Position numbers and translations under genes: made by a program
Assembly (NCBI GenBank): GCA_963704995.1
Contig: CAVPIM010000015.1
Span: forward strand, 1 to 64,000
Length of the DNA: 64,000 nucleotides
Direction of reading: 5' to 3'
Source: RYN-230 sp963704995
Lineage (GTDB): Bacteria > Actinomycetota > Actinomycetes > Streptosporangiales > Streptosporangiaceae
Shown here: in pieces, positions 54,986 to 63,574 of the stretch
How the letters are laid out: every line of letters begins with the position of its first letter
How positions within the stretch are numbered: the first letter of the stretch is position 1
The notes under the pieces: model-generated
The model's input: the letters and a program-made list of their open reading frames with translations, nothing else
Told to the model about the DNA's origin: nothing
Database searches by the model: none

Positions 54986-56145
54986 TGGCCGTGCTGCCCG
55001 GGGTGCCAGAGGTGCCCGAGCTTCCGGAAGGGCCGGAGCTTCCGGAAGGGCCGGAGCTTCCGGAAGGGCCGGAGCTTCCGGAGGAGCCGCAAGCCAGGCC
55101 GGAGGTGCGGCCAGCCAGGCCGGCCGGAGCGTCACCCGCCCCGGCGCTGGTCGTGTCGTCGCCCGGCGCTGTGTCGCTGCAGCCGCGCGACCGCCCGGTC
55201 CCCGGCCCGGGCGAGGTGCTGATCCAGCCCGCGGCGGTGGGACTGTGCGGCACGGACCTGGACATCCTGGCCGGCCGGATCGACCCCGCGTACGTCCGCT
55301 ACCCGCTGATCCTCGGCCACGAATGGAGCGGCACGGTGCTGGCGGGCGGAAGTGGCTCGCTGCCTCCCGGCACCCGCGTGGTGGCCGAGGGCATCGTGCC
55401 GTGCGGGCACTGCGCGGCGTGCCGGGCCGGGCAGACCAACCTGTGCGCTACGTACGACGAGATGGGGTTCACCCGGGACGGCGCCGCGGCCGGGTACGCG
55501 GTGGTCGGCGAGACCCTGGTCCATCCGCTGGCCGCGCCGGTGAGCATGGCCGACGGGGCGCTGGTCGAGCCGGCCTCGGTCGTCTACCGGGGGCTGGCCA
55601 GCATCACGGTCAGGCCGGGCTGCCGGGCCCTGGTGGTCGGGGACGGCACCGTGGCCCTGCTCGCGGCGGCGCTGCTCGGCCTGTGGTCGCCGGCCGAGAT
55701 CGTGCTGCTGGGCCGCCGCCCGGCCCAGCAGGAGCTGGCCGCGACCGCGGGCGCGGCCCGGTTCGAGACCGATCCTGCCGCGGCCGGCGGAGGTTACGAC
55801 CTGGTGGTGGAGGCGGCCGGGACCACCGGCGCGGTGCTCACCGCGCTGGCCGCGGCGCGGCGGGGTGGCACCGTGCTGCTGCTCGGCCTGCCGCCGCACG
55901 GCGCTACCGCCGCTGTCCCCGTGGACGACCTGGTCAACAACGACCTCACGATCCGGGCGAGCTTCGGCTATACCTCGGACGCCTGGCGGGACGTGGTCCG
56001 GCTACTGAACGCGGGCCGGCTCGAACTGGGCTTCCTGGTCACGCACCGCTTCCCGCTGGGGGAGTGGGCCGCGGCCCTGGACACCCTGCGCGCCCCCGAC
56101 CCGGAAGCCCCCCGCGGCAAGGTCCTCCTCACCCTCACGGACTGA
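54985..56145 (+). CDS. zinc-binding alcohol/polyol dehydrogenase
   Basis: A 386-residue MDR dehydrogenase with a repetitive N-terminal tail (four ELPEGP-type units). AAVGLCGTDLDILAG has the catalytic zinc Cys, LILGHEWSGTVLAGG the zinc His and Glu, and VPCGHCAACRAGQTNLCATY the four structural zinc Cys. ALVVGDGTVALLAAALLGLW is a diverged Rossmann motif. Most like threonine/sorbitol dehydrogenases. It would oxidise a sugar or polyol to the lactone or keto form that feeds the divergent lactonase and dehydratase. Starts at ATG 54985 overlapping the iclR stop by one base. Confidence 0.87.
   Translation: MAVLPGVPEVPELPEGPELPEGPELPEGPELPEEPQARPEVRPARPAGASPAPALVVSSPGAVSLQPRDRPVPGPGEVLIQPAAVGLCGTDLDILAGRIDPAYVRYPLILGHEWSGTVLAGGSGSLPPGTRVVAEGIVPCGHCAACRAGQTNLCATYDEMGFTRDGAAAGYAVVGETLVHPLAAPVSMADGALVEPASVVYRGLASITVRPGCRALVVGDGTVALLAAALLGLWSPAEIVLLGRRPAQQELAATAGAARFETDPAAAGGGYDLVVEAAGTTGAVLTALAAARRGGTVLLLGLPPHGATAAVPVDDLVNNDLTIRASFGYTSDAWRDVVRLLNAGRLELGFLVTHRFPLGEWAAALDTLRAPDPEAPRGKVLLTLTD
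55018..55089. repeat. 18-bp tandem repeat, four copies
   Basis: GAGCTTCCGGAAGGGCCG is repeated three times exactly (55018-55071) and once with changes, encoding Glu-Leu-Pro-Glu-Gly-Pro in the N-terminal tail of the dehydrogenase. Confidence 0.85.
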
Positions 56146-56285
56146 CCCGCCCTCCACCCCCCGCCAGTCCCACCACCTCCACCAGTCACATCACCCCCGC
56201 AAGTCACACCAGCCCTGGAACTCACGCCAGCCCTGGAAGTCACGCCAGTCCTGCCAGTCACACCAGCCCCCCGAAAGTCACAGAA

Positions 56286-56347
56286 CAGGTTCGTGATCAT
56301 GGGATTGGTGGTGTTCCAGCCCCAGCAATCCCATGATCACGAACCTG
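56286..56347. terminator. 22-bp perfect inverted repeat between convergent genes
   Basis: The left arm 56286-56307 (starts CAGGTTCGTGATCATG) and the right arm 56326-56347 are exact reverse complements, with an 18-nt loop. It follows a run of CCAGTCACACCAGCCC-like direct repeats at 56160-56275. It can act as a bidirectional terminator, but the AT-containing, very exact arms look more like a mobile palindromic repeat. The GT87 stop at 56297 lies in the left arm. Confidence 0.75.
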
Positions 56348-57972
56348 GGCGGGATGAGGGAGCGGGGCTGGTGGGGTCTGTGAGGGCTGTGGGGCTGGCG
56401 GGGGTGGTGGGAGTAGAGGGCGAGGTGGGATGAGGGTGGGGGTGGGGGAGCGGCGGCTGGGGAGGCGGGTGCGAATCGCGGCGCCGATCAGGACGGCGAA
56501 CAGCGCGAGGCCGCCGAGCAGGAACGCGTTCCCGGTGAGCAGCTCGATGCCGTGCCAGTGATACTCGGCGAACCAGGGCCGGTCGCCGTACCGGTAGTAG
56601 ACCTCCGGGTCGGTGCCCGGCGGCTGCCAGAGCAGGCCCAGGGAGAACTGGCCCAGGTCCTGCGGCTCACCCCACAGGCTGCCCGGCCACGCGCCGTACA
56701 GGACCAGCATGGCCGCGGCCAGGCCCCAGTAGCCGGCCGCGGGCCAGCGGGCCGCCCGGCGCCAGCGCAGCCGGCCGGGTTCCGCCCCGGGCGGGGCCAC
56801 CCCGGCCAGGCCGGCCCCGGCCAGGCCGGACCCAGCCACGCTGGTCCCGGGCGGGCCGGGCTCCGGCGGGCCGGCTCCGGCCGGCCGGGGACCAGGCCAG
56901 CTCCGGGCGGGCTGGCTCCGGGCGGGCCGGGGACCGCTGGGGCGCCCATGGCGCGGACCGCGTACGCGGCCGCCACCGCCACCCCGGGCACGATCCACAC
57001 CCAGTGGTGGTCCCAGCTGATCGGGGACACCAGCAGCCCGGTCAGCGCGCAGGCCAGCAACCCGGGCAGCGGATGGCCCGCCCGGTCCAGCATGGCCGCG
57101 CAGGCCAGCCCGGCCACGGCGGTGACCAGCGCCAGGGCCAGCCACAGCGGCTCCGCGCCGGCCACGCTGCCCACCAGCCGGGTGAGCAGGGCCCGCAATG
57201 ACTGGTTGCCACCCCAGCCGACGAAGCCGGTCCGGCCGCCGTTGAAGAACAGGCCGCCCAGCCACCACCGGGCTGAGTCAGCCGGCATCAGCACGAAGCC
57301 CGCCGCCGCGGTGGCGGCGAACGCCGCACAGGCCACCGCGGCGGCCCGGAACTTCCTGGTCAGCAGCAGGTACGGGATGAAGATCAGCGGCACCAGCTTG
57401 ATCCCGGCCGCGACGCCGACCCCCGCTCCCTGCCACCAGCGGCTGGCCCCGGACCGGCGGGTGCCCGGCTGGCCCAGGTCCCAGATGATCAGCGCCATCA
57501 GCACCAGGTTCACCTGGCCGAGGTAGATGGTACGCAGCACCGGCTCGGTCCAGAGCACCGCGGCCGCGGTCAGCAGCGTCGCGCCCAGCCGGGTCAGCCC
57601 GCGCCGGACGCCGAGCCCGCCGAACGTGAACCACAGCGCGGCGAGCAGCGCCGCGATGTTGACCAGCACGCTGATATCGGGCAGCGCCCGCCACGGGATG
57701 AAGGAGACGAGCGCGAAGACGACCGCGGCGAACGGCGGATAAGTGAACTTCAGGTGCAGGTTCTCGTAGCCGCGCCAGTCGTACAGCGGCGCGGCCAGGT
57801 GCGGGTCATACCACGGCCGGACATGCCGCACGATGAGGCCGCCGGACTGGTAGACGCCCAGGTCGACCGGGTCCAGCGTCCAGTGGTAGGGGTGGCCCGC
57901 CATGTAGGCCAGGTAGCTGCCGAGGATCACCGCGAACGCGATGATCCCCGCCACCGCCAGCCTGCCCCGCAC
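56297..57972 (-). pseudogene. GT87 polyprenol-phosphate mannosyltransferase, one frame break
   Basis: A GT-C membrane glycosyltransferase. LDPVDLGVYQSGGLIVRHVR has the catalytic Asp region, YENLHLKFTYPPFAAVVFAL is a GT87 hallmark, and TEPVLRTIYLGQVNLVLMAL and GIKLVPLIFIPYLLLTRKFR follow, then GGNQSLRALLTRLVG and SPISWDHHWVWIVPG. A Pro-Ala-Trp-Gly repetitive loop near 56850 contains a single frame shift, after which the last helices (YWGLAAAMLVLYGAWPGSLW, NAFLLGGLALFAVLIGAAIR) complete the protein. Probably adds mannose to lipid or glycan outside the membrane. GTG 57972 with GGAGGG upstream. Confidence 0.8.
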
Positions 57973-58063
57973 GTTCCCTCCACCGGCCCATCACCTGGGC
58001 CCGGCCGAGATTACCCACTATCGCCAGGCCGCAGCTGCCTCCCGCCCCCGCGGGTCCAGGCCT

Positions 58064-59500
58064 TTACCAGCTCGTGGGAAGCGGCATTCCCTCGCTGTAG
58101 CCGGCCGCGCTCTGCACCCCGACCGTGGCCCGCTCGTGCAGCTCGTCCAGGTCGGCGGCGCCCGCGTAGGTGCACGCGCTGCGCAGCCCGGCCGTGATCG
58201 CGTCGATGAGGTCTTCCACCCCCGGGCGCTGCGGGTCCAGGTACATCCGCGCGGTGGAGATGCCCTCCTCGAACAGGGCCTTCCGGGCCCGGTCGAACGA
58301 GGAATCACCGGCGCTGCGCAGCCGCACCGCCCGGGCCGAGGCCATGCCGAAGCTTTCCTTGTACAGGCGGCCGTCCGGGTCGCGGAACACGTCACCCGGC
58401 GACTCGTAGGTGCCCGCGAACCAGGACCCGATCATCACGTTGGACGCCCCGGCGGCCAGCGCCAGCGCCACATCCCGGGGGTGGCGGATGCCGCCGTCGG
58501 CCCAGACGTGCGCACCCAGCTCCCGGGCCTGCGCCGCGCACTCCAGGACCGCGCTGAACTGGGGCCGGCCGACCCCGGTCATCATCCGGGTGGTGCACAT
58601 CGCGCCCGGCCCGACCCCGACCTTCACGATGTCCGCGCCCGCCCCGACCAGGTCGGCGACGCCGGCCGCGGTGACCACGTTCCCGGCGGCGACCGGCACG
58701 TCCGGGCTGACCCCCCGGACCGCGCGCAGCGCGCTGATCATCTTCTCCTGGTGGCCGTGCGCGGTGTCCACCACCAGGACGTCCACCCCGGCGTCGAGCA
58801 GCAGCTTGGCCTTGGCCGCCACGTCGCCGTTGATGCCCAGGGCGGCCCCGATGCGCAGCCGCCCGCTGGCGTCGGTGGCCGGGTCGTACAGGGTCGCGCG
58901 GAGCGCGCCGGTCCGGGTCAGGATGCCCACGCAGCGGCCGTCGGCGTCCACCACCGGGGCCAGCCGGTGCCGCCCGTCGTGCAGCAGGCTGAACGCGCGC
59001 TGCGGGTCGGTCCCCGCCGGGAGGGTGAGCAGCTCGGTGGACATCACGTCACGCAGCTGGGTGAACCGGTCCACGCCGGTGCAGTCCGACTCGGTCACGA
59101 CGCCTACCGGGCGCCCGTCCTCGACCACGATCACGCCACCGTGCGCCCGCTTGGGCAGCAGGCCGAGCGCCTCGCCGGCGGTGTCCCCGGGGGCCAGCGT
59201 GATCGGCGTGTCGTGCACCAGGTCACGGCTCTTCACCCAGGCCACCACGTCCGCGACCACGTCAGCCGGGATGTCCTGGGGCAGGATGGCCAGGCCGCCG
59301 CGCCGGGCCGCGGTCTCGGCCATCCGGCGCCCGGACACCGCGGTCATGTTGGCCACCACGAGCGGGATGGTGGTACCGCTGCCGTCGCGGGTCGCGAGGT
59401 TCACGTCGAGCCGGGACGTCACCGCCGACCGGCCGGGGACGAGGAACACGTCGCTGTAGGTCAGGTCATGGGCCGGGACGTTCTCGGTAAGGAATCGCAC
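58064..59500 (-). CDS. guaB1: GuaB1 family IMP dehydrogenase-related protein (probable GMP reductase)
   Basis: A 478-residue IMPDH-fold enzyme with two CBS domains at about residues 95-200. LTYSDVFLVPGRSAVTSRLD starts the barrel; GVDVLVVDTAHGHQEKM and VAAGNVVTAAGVADLVGAGA line the active site. VKVGVGPGAMCTTRMMTGVG holds the catalytic Cys. The shortened flap and the ADGGIRHPRDVALALAAGAS ending are typical of the GuaB1 branch, shown in mycobacteria to be a GMP reductase that recycles GMP to IMP. GTG 59500. Its 5' end overlaps the 3' end of the antiporter gene by 40 bp. Confidence 0.85.
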   Translation of the reverse strand: MRFLTENVPAHDLTYSDVFLVPGRSAVTSRLDVNLATRDGSGTTIPLVVANMTAVSGRRMAETAARRGGLAILPQDIPADVVADVVAWVKSRDLVHDTPITLAPGDTAGEALGLLPKRAHGGVIVVEDGRPVGVVTESDCTGVDRFTQLRDVMSTELLTLPAGTDPQRAFSLLHDGRHRLAPVVDADGRCVGILTRTGALRATLYDPATDASGRLRIGAALGINGDVAAKAKLLLDAGVDVLVVDTAHGHQEKMISALRAVRGVSPDVPVAAGNVVTAAGVADLVGAGADIVKVGVGPGAMCTTRMMTGVGRPQFSAVLECAAQARELGAHVWADGGIRHPRDVALALAAGASNVMIGSWFAGTYESPGDVFRDPDGRLYKESFGMASARAVRLRSAGDSSFDRARKALFEEGISTARMYLDPQRPGVEDLIDAITAGLRSACTYAGAADLDELHERATVGVQSAAGYSEGMPLPTSW

Positions 59501-61245
59501 CCTTCGATTCTGCCCGCTGGCCGGCTGTGCCCCGCCCGGCCGGCTGTGCCCCGCCCGGCCGGTGCCGGGCCGCCCGGCTGATGCCGGCCCGTGGTCAGCC
59601 GGTCGACGGTGGTCCCGGGCCCGGGATCGCCGCCGGCGGTGTCCCATTCGTCCCGGGACAGCATGGCCTCTTCCAGGTCCAGGTGGTGCAGGACCTCGTC
59701 GAGCACCTCGTCGTCGATCTGGCGCTCGTCGCGCTGCCGGATGAACTCGGCCCGCTCGGCCGTGGTCATCTCGCGCCGCAGCCGCCGGAAGGCGGCCGAC
59801 GGGGCCGGCGCATCAGCCCCGCGGGGCTGGCCCTCCGGTAGCCGCTCCCAGGCCCCGGCCTGCCGGTATTCGGCCAGCCGCCGCAGCCGCTCCACCACCT
59901 CGGCGGGCGCCCCGGCGGGGTCTTCGGCGGCCAGCTCGTCCAGCCGCCGCAGCCCTGCCTCGGAGGCGGCCTGCTGGGCATTGGCCTGGGCCACCACGTC
60001 GGCACGCTCCTCGTCCGGGCCGGCCCGGACCCCCAGCCAGCGGATCAGCCACGGCAGCGTGAGGCCCTGCACCAGCAGCGTGCCGAGCACTGTGGTGAAG
60101 GTCAGGAAGACCAGCAGGTTGCGCTGGGGCACGTCGGTGGACAGCGCGGCCGCGGCCGCCAGCGAGATGACGCCGCGCAGGCCGGCCCAGGACAGCACGA
60201 AGGTGGCCTGCCAGCGAGGCGCCGGATCCTGCACCCGGATCCGGGGCACCAGCCACCGCGGCAGGTAGATGGACGGGAACACCCAGACAATCCGGGCCAC
60301 GATGACCGCGGCCAGCACGACGCCGGCCTCGGCGGCCAGCCGGGCCGGGTTCCGGCTGCCCAGGTCCTGCAGCACCGGCCGCAGCTGCAGGCCGATCAGC
60401 GCGAACGCCACCGACTCGAGCACGAAGGTGGTGACCCGCCACAGGGCCATGTCCTGCAGCCGGGTGGCGAAGTGCGCCTGGCCGGCGTGATGGCCGAGGT
60501 ACAGGCCCGTGACCACTACGGCCAGGACCCCGGACACGTGCAGCGAGTCGGCGGCCAGGTACGCGGCGAACGGGGTGAGGAGTGACAGCACGCTCTCCAC
60601 CAGCGGGTCGCGCAGCCGCATCCGGAGGCGGTGGATGAGGACGCCGAGCACCAGGCCCACCGCCACCCCGCCCGCGCTGATGAGGATCAGGCTGCCGGCC
60701 GCGCTGAGCGGGGAGGGGGTGGCCACGCTGACCGACGCCGCGCTCACCGCCACCGCGTACAGGGTGAGCGCGGTGCCGTCGTTGAGCATGCTCTCGCCGG
60801 TGAGGACGGTCAGCAGCCGTCTCGGCAGGTGCAGCCGCCGGCCGATGCTGGCCGTGGTGACCGCGTCGGTCGGGGCCAGGATCGCGCCCAGGGTGATCGC
60901 GGCGGCCAGCGGCAGCCCGGGCACGTCGAGCCGGGCCGCGCCGCCCACCACCAGGGCGGTGAACAGGACCAGGCCGACCGACAGCAGGGCCAGGGTCCGC
61001 ACGTTGTCGCGCAGGTTGAGGTACGAGCTCTCCAGCGCGGTGGTGTAGACGAGCGGCGGCAGCACCGCGAACAGGACCAGGTCGGGGCTGAGCCGGAACT
61101 CCGGCACCCCGGGAATGTAGGACGCGGCGAGCCCGGTGAGCACCAGGAGGATGGGCGCGGCCACGCCCCGCCTGCGGGCCACGGCCGCGATCGCGCAGGA
61201 ACCCACGATGAGCAGCAGCAGCGCCAGCGCCTGCGTCGCCGTCAT
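59461..61245 (-). CDS. Na+/H+ antiporter (CPA1 family)
   Basis: A 594-residue antiporter with about 12 helices. LGAILAPTDAVTTASIGRRL holds the TD ion-site pair and VLTGESMLNDGTALTLYAVA the ND motif. WRVTTFVLESVAFALIGLQL and LSWAGLRGVISLAAAAALST (Arg in the GLRG motif) are classic for CPA1. The cytoplasmic tail of 180 residues (LRRLDELAAEDPAGAPAEVV) is charged and helical, then low-complexity. It exchanges Na+ or K+ for protons. ATG 61245; it runs into guaB1, suggesting translational coupling. Confidence 0.88.
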   Translation of the reverse strand: MTATQALALLLLIVGSCAIAAVARRRGVAAPILLVLTGLAASYIPGVPEFRLSPDLVLFAVLPPLVYTTALESSYLNLRDNVRTLALLSVGLVLFTALVVGGAARLDVPGLPLAAAITLGAILAPTDAVTTASIGRRLHLPRRLLTVLTGESMLNDGTALTLYAVAVSAASVSVATPSPLSAAGSLILISAGGVAVGLVLGVLIHRLRMRLRDPLVESVLSLLTPFAAYLAADSLHVSGVLAVVVTGLYLGHHAGQAHFATRLQDMALWRVTTFVLESVAFALIGLQLRPVLQDLGSRNPARLAAEAGVVLAAVIVARIVWVFPSIYLPRWLVPRIRVQDPAPRWQATFVLSWAGLRGVISLAAAAALSTDVPQRNLLVFLTFTTVLGTLLVQGLTLPWLIRWLGVRAGPDEERADVVAQANAQQAASEAGLRRLDELAAEDPAGAPAEVVERLRRLAEYRQAGAWERLPEGQPRGADAPAPSAAFRRLRREMTTAERAEFIRQRDERQIDDEVLDEVLHHLDLEEAMLSRDEWDTAGGDPGPGTTVDRLTTGRHQPGGPAPAGRGTAGRAGHSRPAGRIEGCDSLPRTSRPMT

Positions 61246-61255
61246 CGCGGCGCGG

Positions 61256-62014
61256 TCAGGAGTAGTGGAAGGCCGCGAAGATGATAGCGGTCAGCCGGTC
61301 AACCATCTCTTCCCTGGGCAGCCGGACCTCGACCGTGAGCAGGTAGTTGATCCGCTCGATCATCATGAGCAGGGCCAGCGCGGTCAGCTCGGCGTGCCCG
61401 GCGGGGGTCTCCTGCCCGGCGGCGTCGGCCGCGGCCGTCATGCCCTGGGTGATGGCCTCGGAGAGCTTGAACATGACCTGCAGCCCGTCGCCCCAGACTT
61501 CCTCGCCGACGATCTCCGCCTGGCTCAGGATCCGGATCACCGACGCGTGAGCGGCGTAGGTGTCGCAGAAGGCGCTGACCCAGCGGCGCAGCGCGGCCTG
61601 CCCGGCCTCGTTCCGGGTGACCACCGGGAACTCGTCCGTGAGCGCGGCCATGTCCACGAGCGCGTCCGACAGCAGCGCCTTGAACAGGTCTTCCTTGTTG
61701 GCGAAGTAGAGGTAGAAGGTGCCGTGCGAGATCTTCGCCCGGCGCACCACGTCGTTGACCCGGACGGCCTGAAAACCCCGCTCGTCGAACTCGGCCAGGC
61801 CCGCGTCGAGCAGCTTCTGCACCGTCTGGCGGCCCTGGGCGCGCAGCTCACGGTCCTGGGCGGGCGCCCCCCCGCCGAGCGAGGGCCGCCGGGACTGACC
61901 GGCGCCGGCCCGCAGGCCGGACGGGACGCCGCTATGGGTGTTAGGTGGCTTTCGAGCGTTTCCTTCTGGCACAGATCCCCTTGGAGCAGTGCCGGGGGTG
62001 GCTTCCCGACTCAT
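61256..62014 (-). CDS. TetR-family transcriptional regulator
   Basis: About 252 residues. A 60-residue Gly/Ala/Arg-rich tail precedes the DNA-binding part RQTVQKLLDAGLAEFDERGF, QAVRVNDVVRRAKISHGTFY and LYFANKEDLFKALLSDALVD, a full TetR helix-turn-helix. The ligand domain has AALRRWVSAFCDTYAAHASV and LTALALLMMIERINYLLTV. It lies 10 bp before the antiporter gene on the same strand, so it may control it. ATG 62014 is used; a TTG at 62065 is possible, and a start near the TetR domain cannot be excluded as no clear ribosome site is seen. Confidence 0.82.
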   Translation of the reverse strand: MSREATPGTAPRGSVPEGNARKPPNTHSGVPSGLRAGAGQSRRPSLGGGAPAQDRELRAQGRQTVQKLLDAGLAEFDERGFQAVRVNDVVRRAKISHGTFYLYFANKEDLFKALLSDALVDMAALTDEFPVVTRNEAGQAALRRWVSAFCDTYAAHASVIRILSQAEIVGEEVWGDGLQVMFKLSEAITQGMTAAADAAGQETPAGHAELTALALLMMIERINYLLTVEVRLPREEMVDRLTAIIFAAFHYS

Positions 62015-62113
62015 GTTCGGAGGGTAGCCTGCCCCGGATCGGTTCGCTGCATTCCCCCGTGCCAAGAAGTGCCCGTCCGCCCGGTCCGGCCCGTATCCCC
62101 AGATCAGGGTGGG

Positions 62114-63421
62114 CTAAGAGCCCAGGATCTGTTCCAGGTAGGGATTGCCGAACCGCCGGGCCGGGTCGAGTTCGTCCCGCAGCGTGACGAAATCGGCGAA
62201 TCTGGGATAGGCCTCGCGCAGGTAAGCCGCGTCCCGGGTGTGCAGCTTGCCCCAGTGCGGCCGGCCGCCCATGGCCGTCATGACCGCCTCGACCTCGCGG
62301 AAGTACTCCTCGTGCGGCGCGGCGTGGAAGACATGGATGGCGATGTAGGCGGTGGGCCGGCCGTACGCGGTAGACAGCCAGACATCGTCGGCCGGGGCGA
62401 CCCGGACCTCGATGGGGAAGCTGACCCGCCAGTCATGCCGGGCGAACAGGCCGCGGATCGCGGTGAGCGCCCCGGCCAGGTGCTCGCGCGGGATCGCGTA
62501 CTCCTGCTCCTTGAACCGCACCCGCCGGGGGCTGGTGAACACCCGGTAAGCGGCGTCGGTATAGGTCCGCGCGCCCAGCGCCCGGCCGGCCAGGCCGTTG
62601 ATGGCCGGGATGACGGCGGGATAGCGCTGGCCGAGACGGCAGGTGGCCCCGAACACGGTGTTGGAGAGGAACTCGTCGTCGAGCTGGTGCCGCCACCGGG
62701 GCAGCGGCCGGGCCGGGCCGTCGCTGCGGTTGTTCCGCTTGGTCAGGCAGCCGTCCGTGTGCGGGAACCAGTAGAACTCGAAGTGCTCGTTGTCGCTGGC
62801 CAGCTCGTCCAGCCGGGCGATGACCTCGGCCCAGCTCATCGGCTCCTCGCGCGCGGTGAGCAGGAAGTCCGGGACGACGCGGAAGGTCACCGCGGTCAGC
62901 ACGCCGAGTGCTCCCAGGCCGATCCGGGCCGCCTGGAACAGATCGGCCGACTGGTCAGCGGAGCAGGACACGATGCTGCCGTCGGCCAGCACCATCTCCA
63001 GCGCGGTCACCTGCATGGCGATACCACCCAGGTCCCGGCCGGTGCCGTGGGTCCCGGTCTGGATGGCCCCGGCGACCGTCTGCTCCTGGATGTCCCCCAT
63101 GTTCGCCAGGGCCAGCCCGCGGGCGTGCAGCTGCTCGTTGAGATCCCGGAGGCGGCAGCCGGCCTCGGCCGTGACCTCCCCGGCCGCCGCGTCCACCGAC
63201 CGGATGGCCTGCAGCCCCCCGGGACGCAGCATCACCCCGGTGGTCAGCGCGACCGGGGTAAAGGAGTGACCGGATCCCGTCATCCGCACGGGGAGCCCGT
63301 CCAGCGTGGCCTGCGTGACCGCCTCGGCGACTTCCGCGGCGGAGCGCGGAGTGATCACCCGCTGTGGCGCGGCGGCCTGATTGCCCGCCCAGTTCTGCCA
63401 GCGGGGTGCGGCGAGGACCAT
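62114..63421 (-). CDS. FAD-linked aldonolactone oxidase (L-gulono/D-arabinono-lactone oxidase type)
   Basis: A complete 435-residue VAO-family oxidase. The N-terminal FAD domain has VRMTGSGHSFTPVALTTGVM, where the His of GSGHS is the usual covalent FAD site, and TVAGAIQTGTHGTGRDLGGI. The C-terminal ALO domain has NEHFEFYWFPHTDGCLTKRN and GRPHWGKLHTRDAAYLREAY, the HWGK motif of aldonolactone oxidases. It would oxidise a sugar lactone or alditol using O2 or another acceptor. ATG 63421. Divergent from the partial gene at the right edge. Confidence 0.88.
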   Translation of the reverse strand: MVLAAPRWQNWAGNQAAAPQRVITPRSAAEVAEAVTQATLDGLPVRMTGSGHSFTPVALTTGVMLRPGGLQAIRSVDAAAGEVTAEAGCRLRDLNEQLHARGLALANMGDIQEQTVAGAIQTGTHGTGRDLGGIAMQVTALEMVLADGSIVSCSADQSADLFQAARIGLGALGVLTAVTFRVVPDFLLTAREEPMSWAEVIARLDELASDNEHFEFYWFPHTDGCLTKRNNRSDGPARPLPRWRHQLDDEFLSNTVFGATCRLGQRYPAVIPAINGLAGRALGARTYTDAAYRVFTSPRRVRFKEQEYAIPREHLAGALTAIRGLFARHDWRVSFPIEVRVAPADDVWLSTAYGRPTAYIAIHVFHAAPHEEYFREVEAVMTAMGGRPHWGKLHTRDAAYLREAYPRFADFVTLRDELDPARRFGNPYLEQILGS

Positions 63422-63574
63422 GCCGGGACCTTATCCGAGCGGAAGCCGGGAGAGGCAGCTCAGAGGCCCCATAAGTAATCTCTTACCGCAAAGCTGTAGT
63501 CATCTAGTTTTTTCCGGCCCGACGGCGTCCGGCCTTCAGCCGGGCCCAGGACGGCTTATATGGTTAGGGACGCG

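Noticed and set aside
59461..59580. Short frame at the antiporter C-terminus as a separate gene
   Set aside because: It is simply the low-complexity tail of the antiporter overlapping the guaB1 start.
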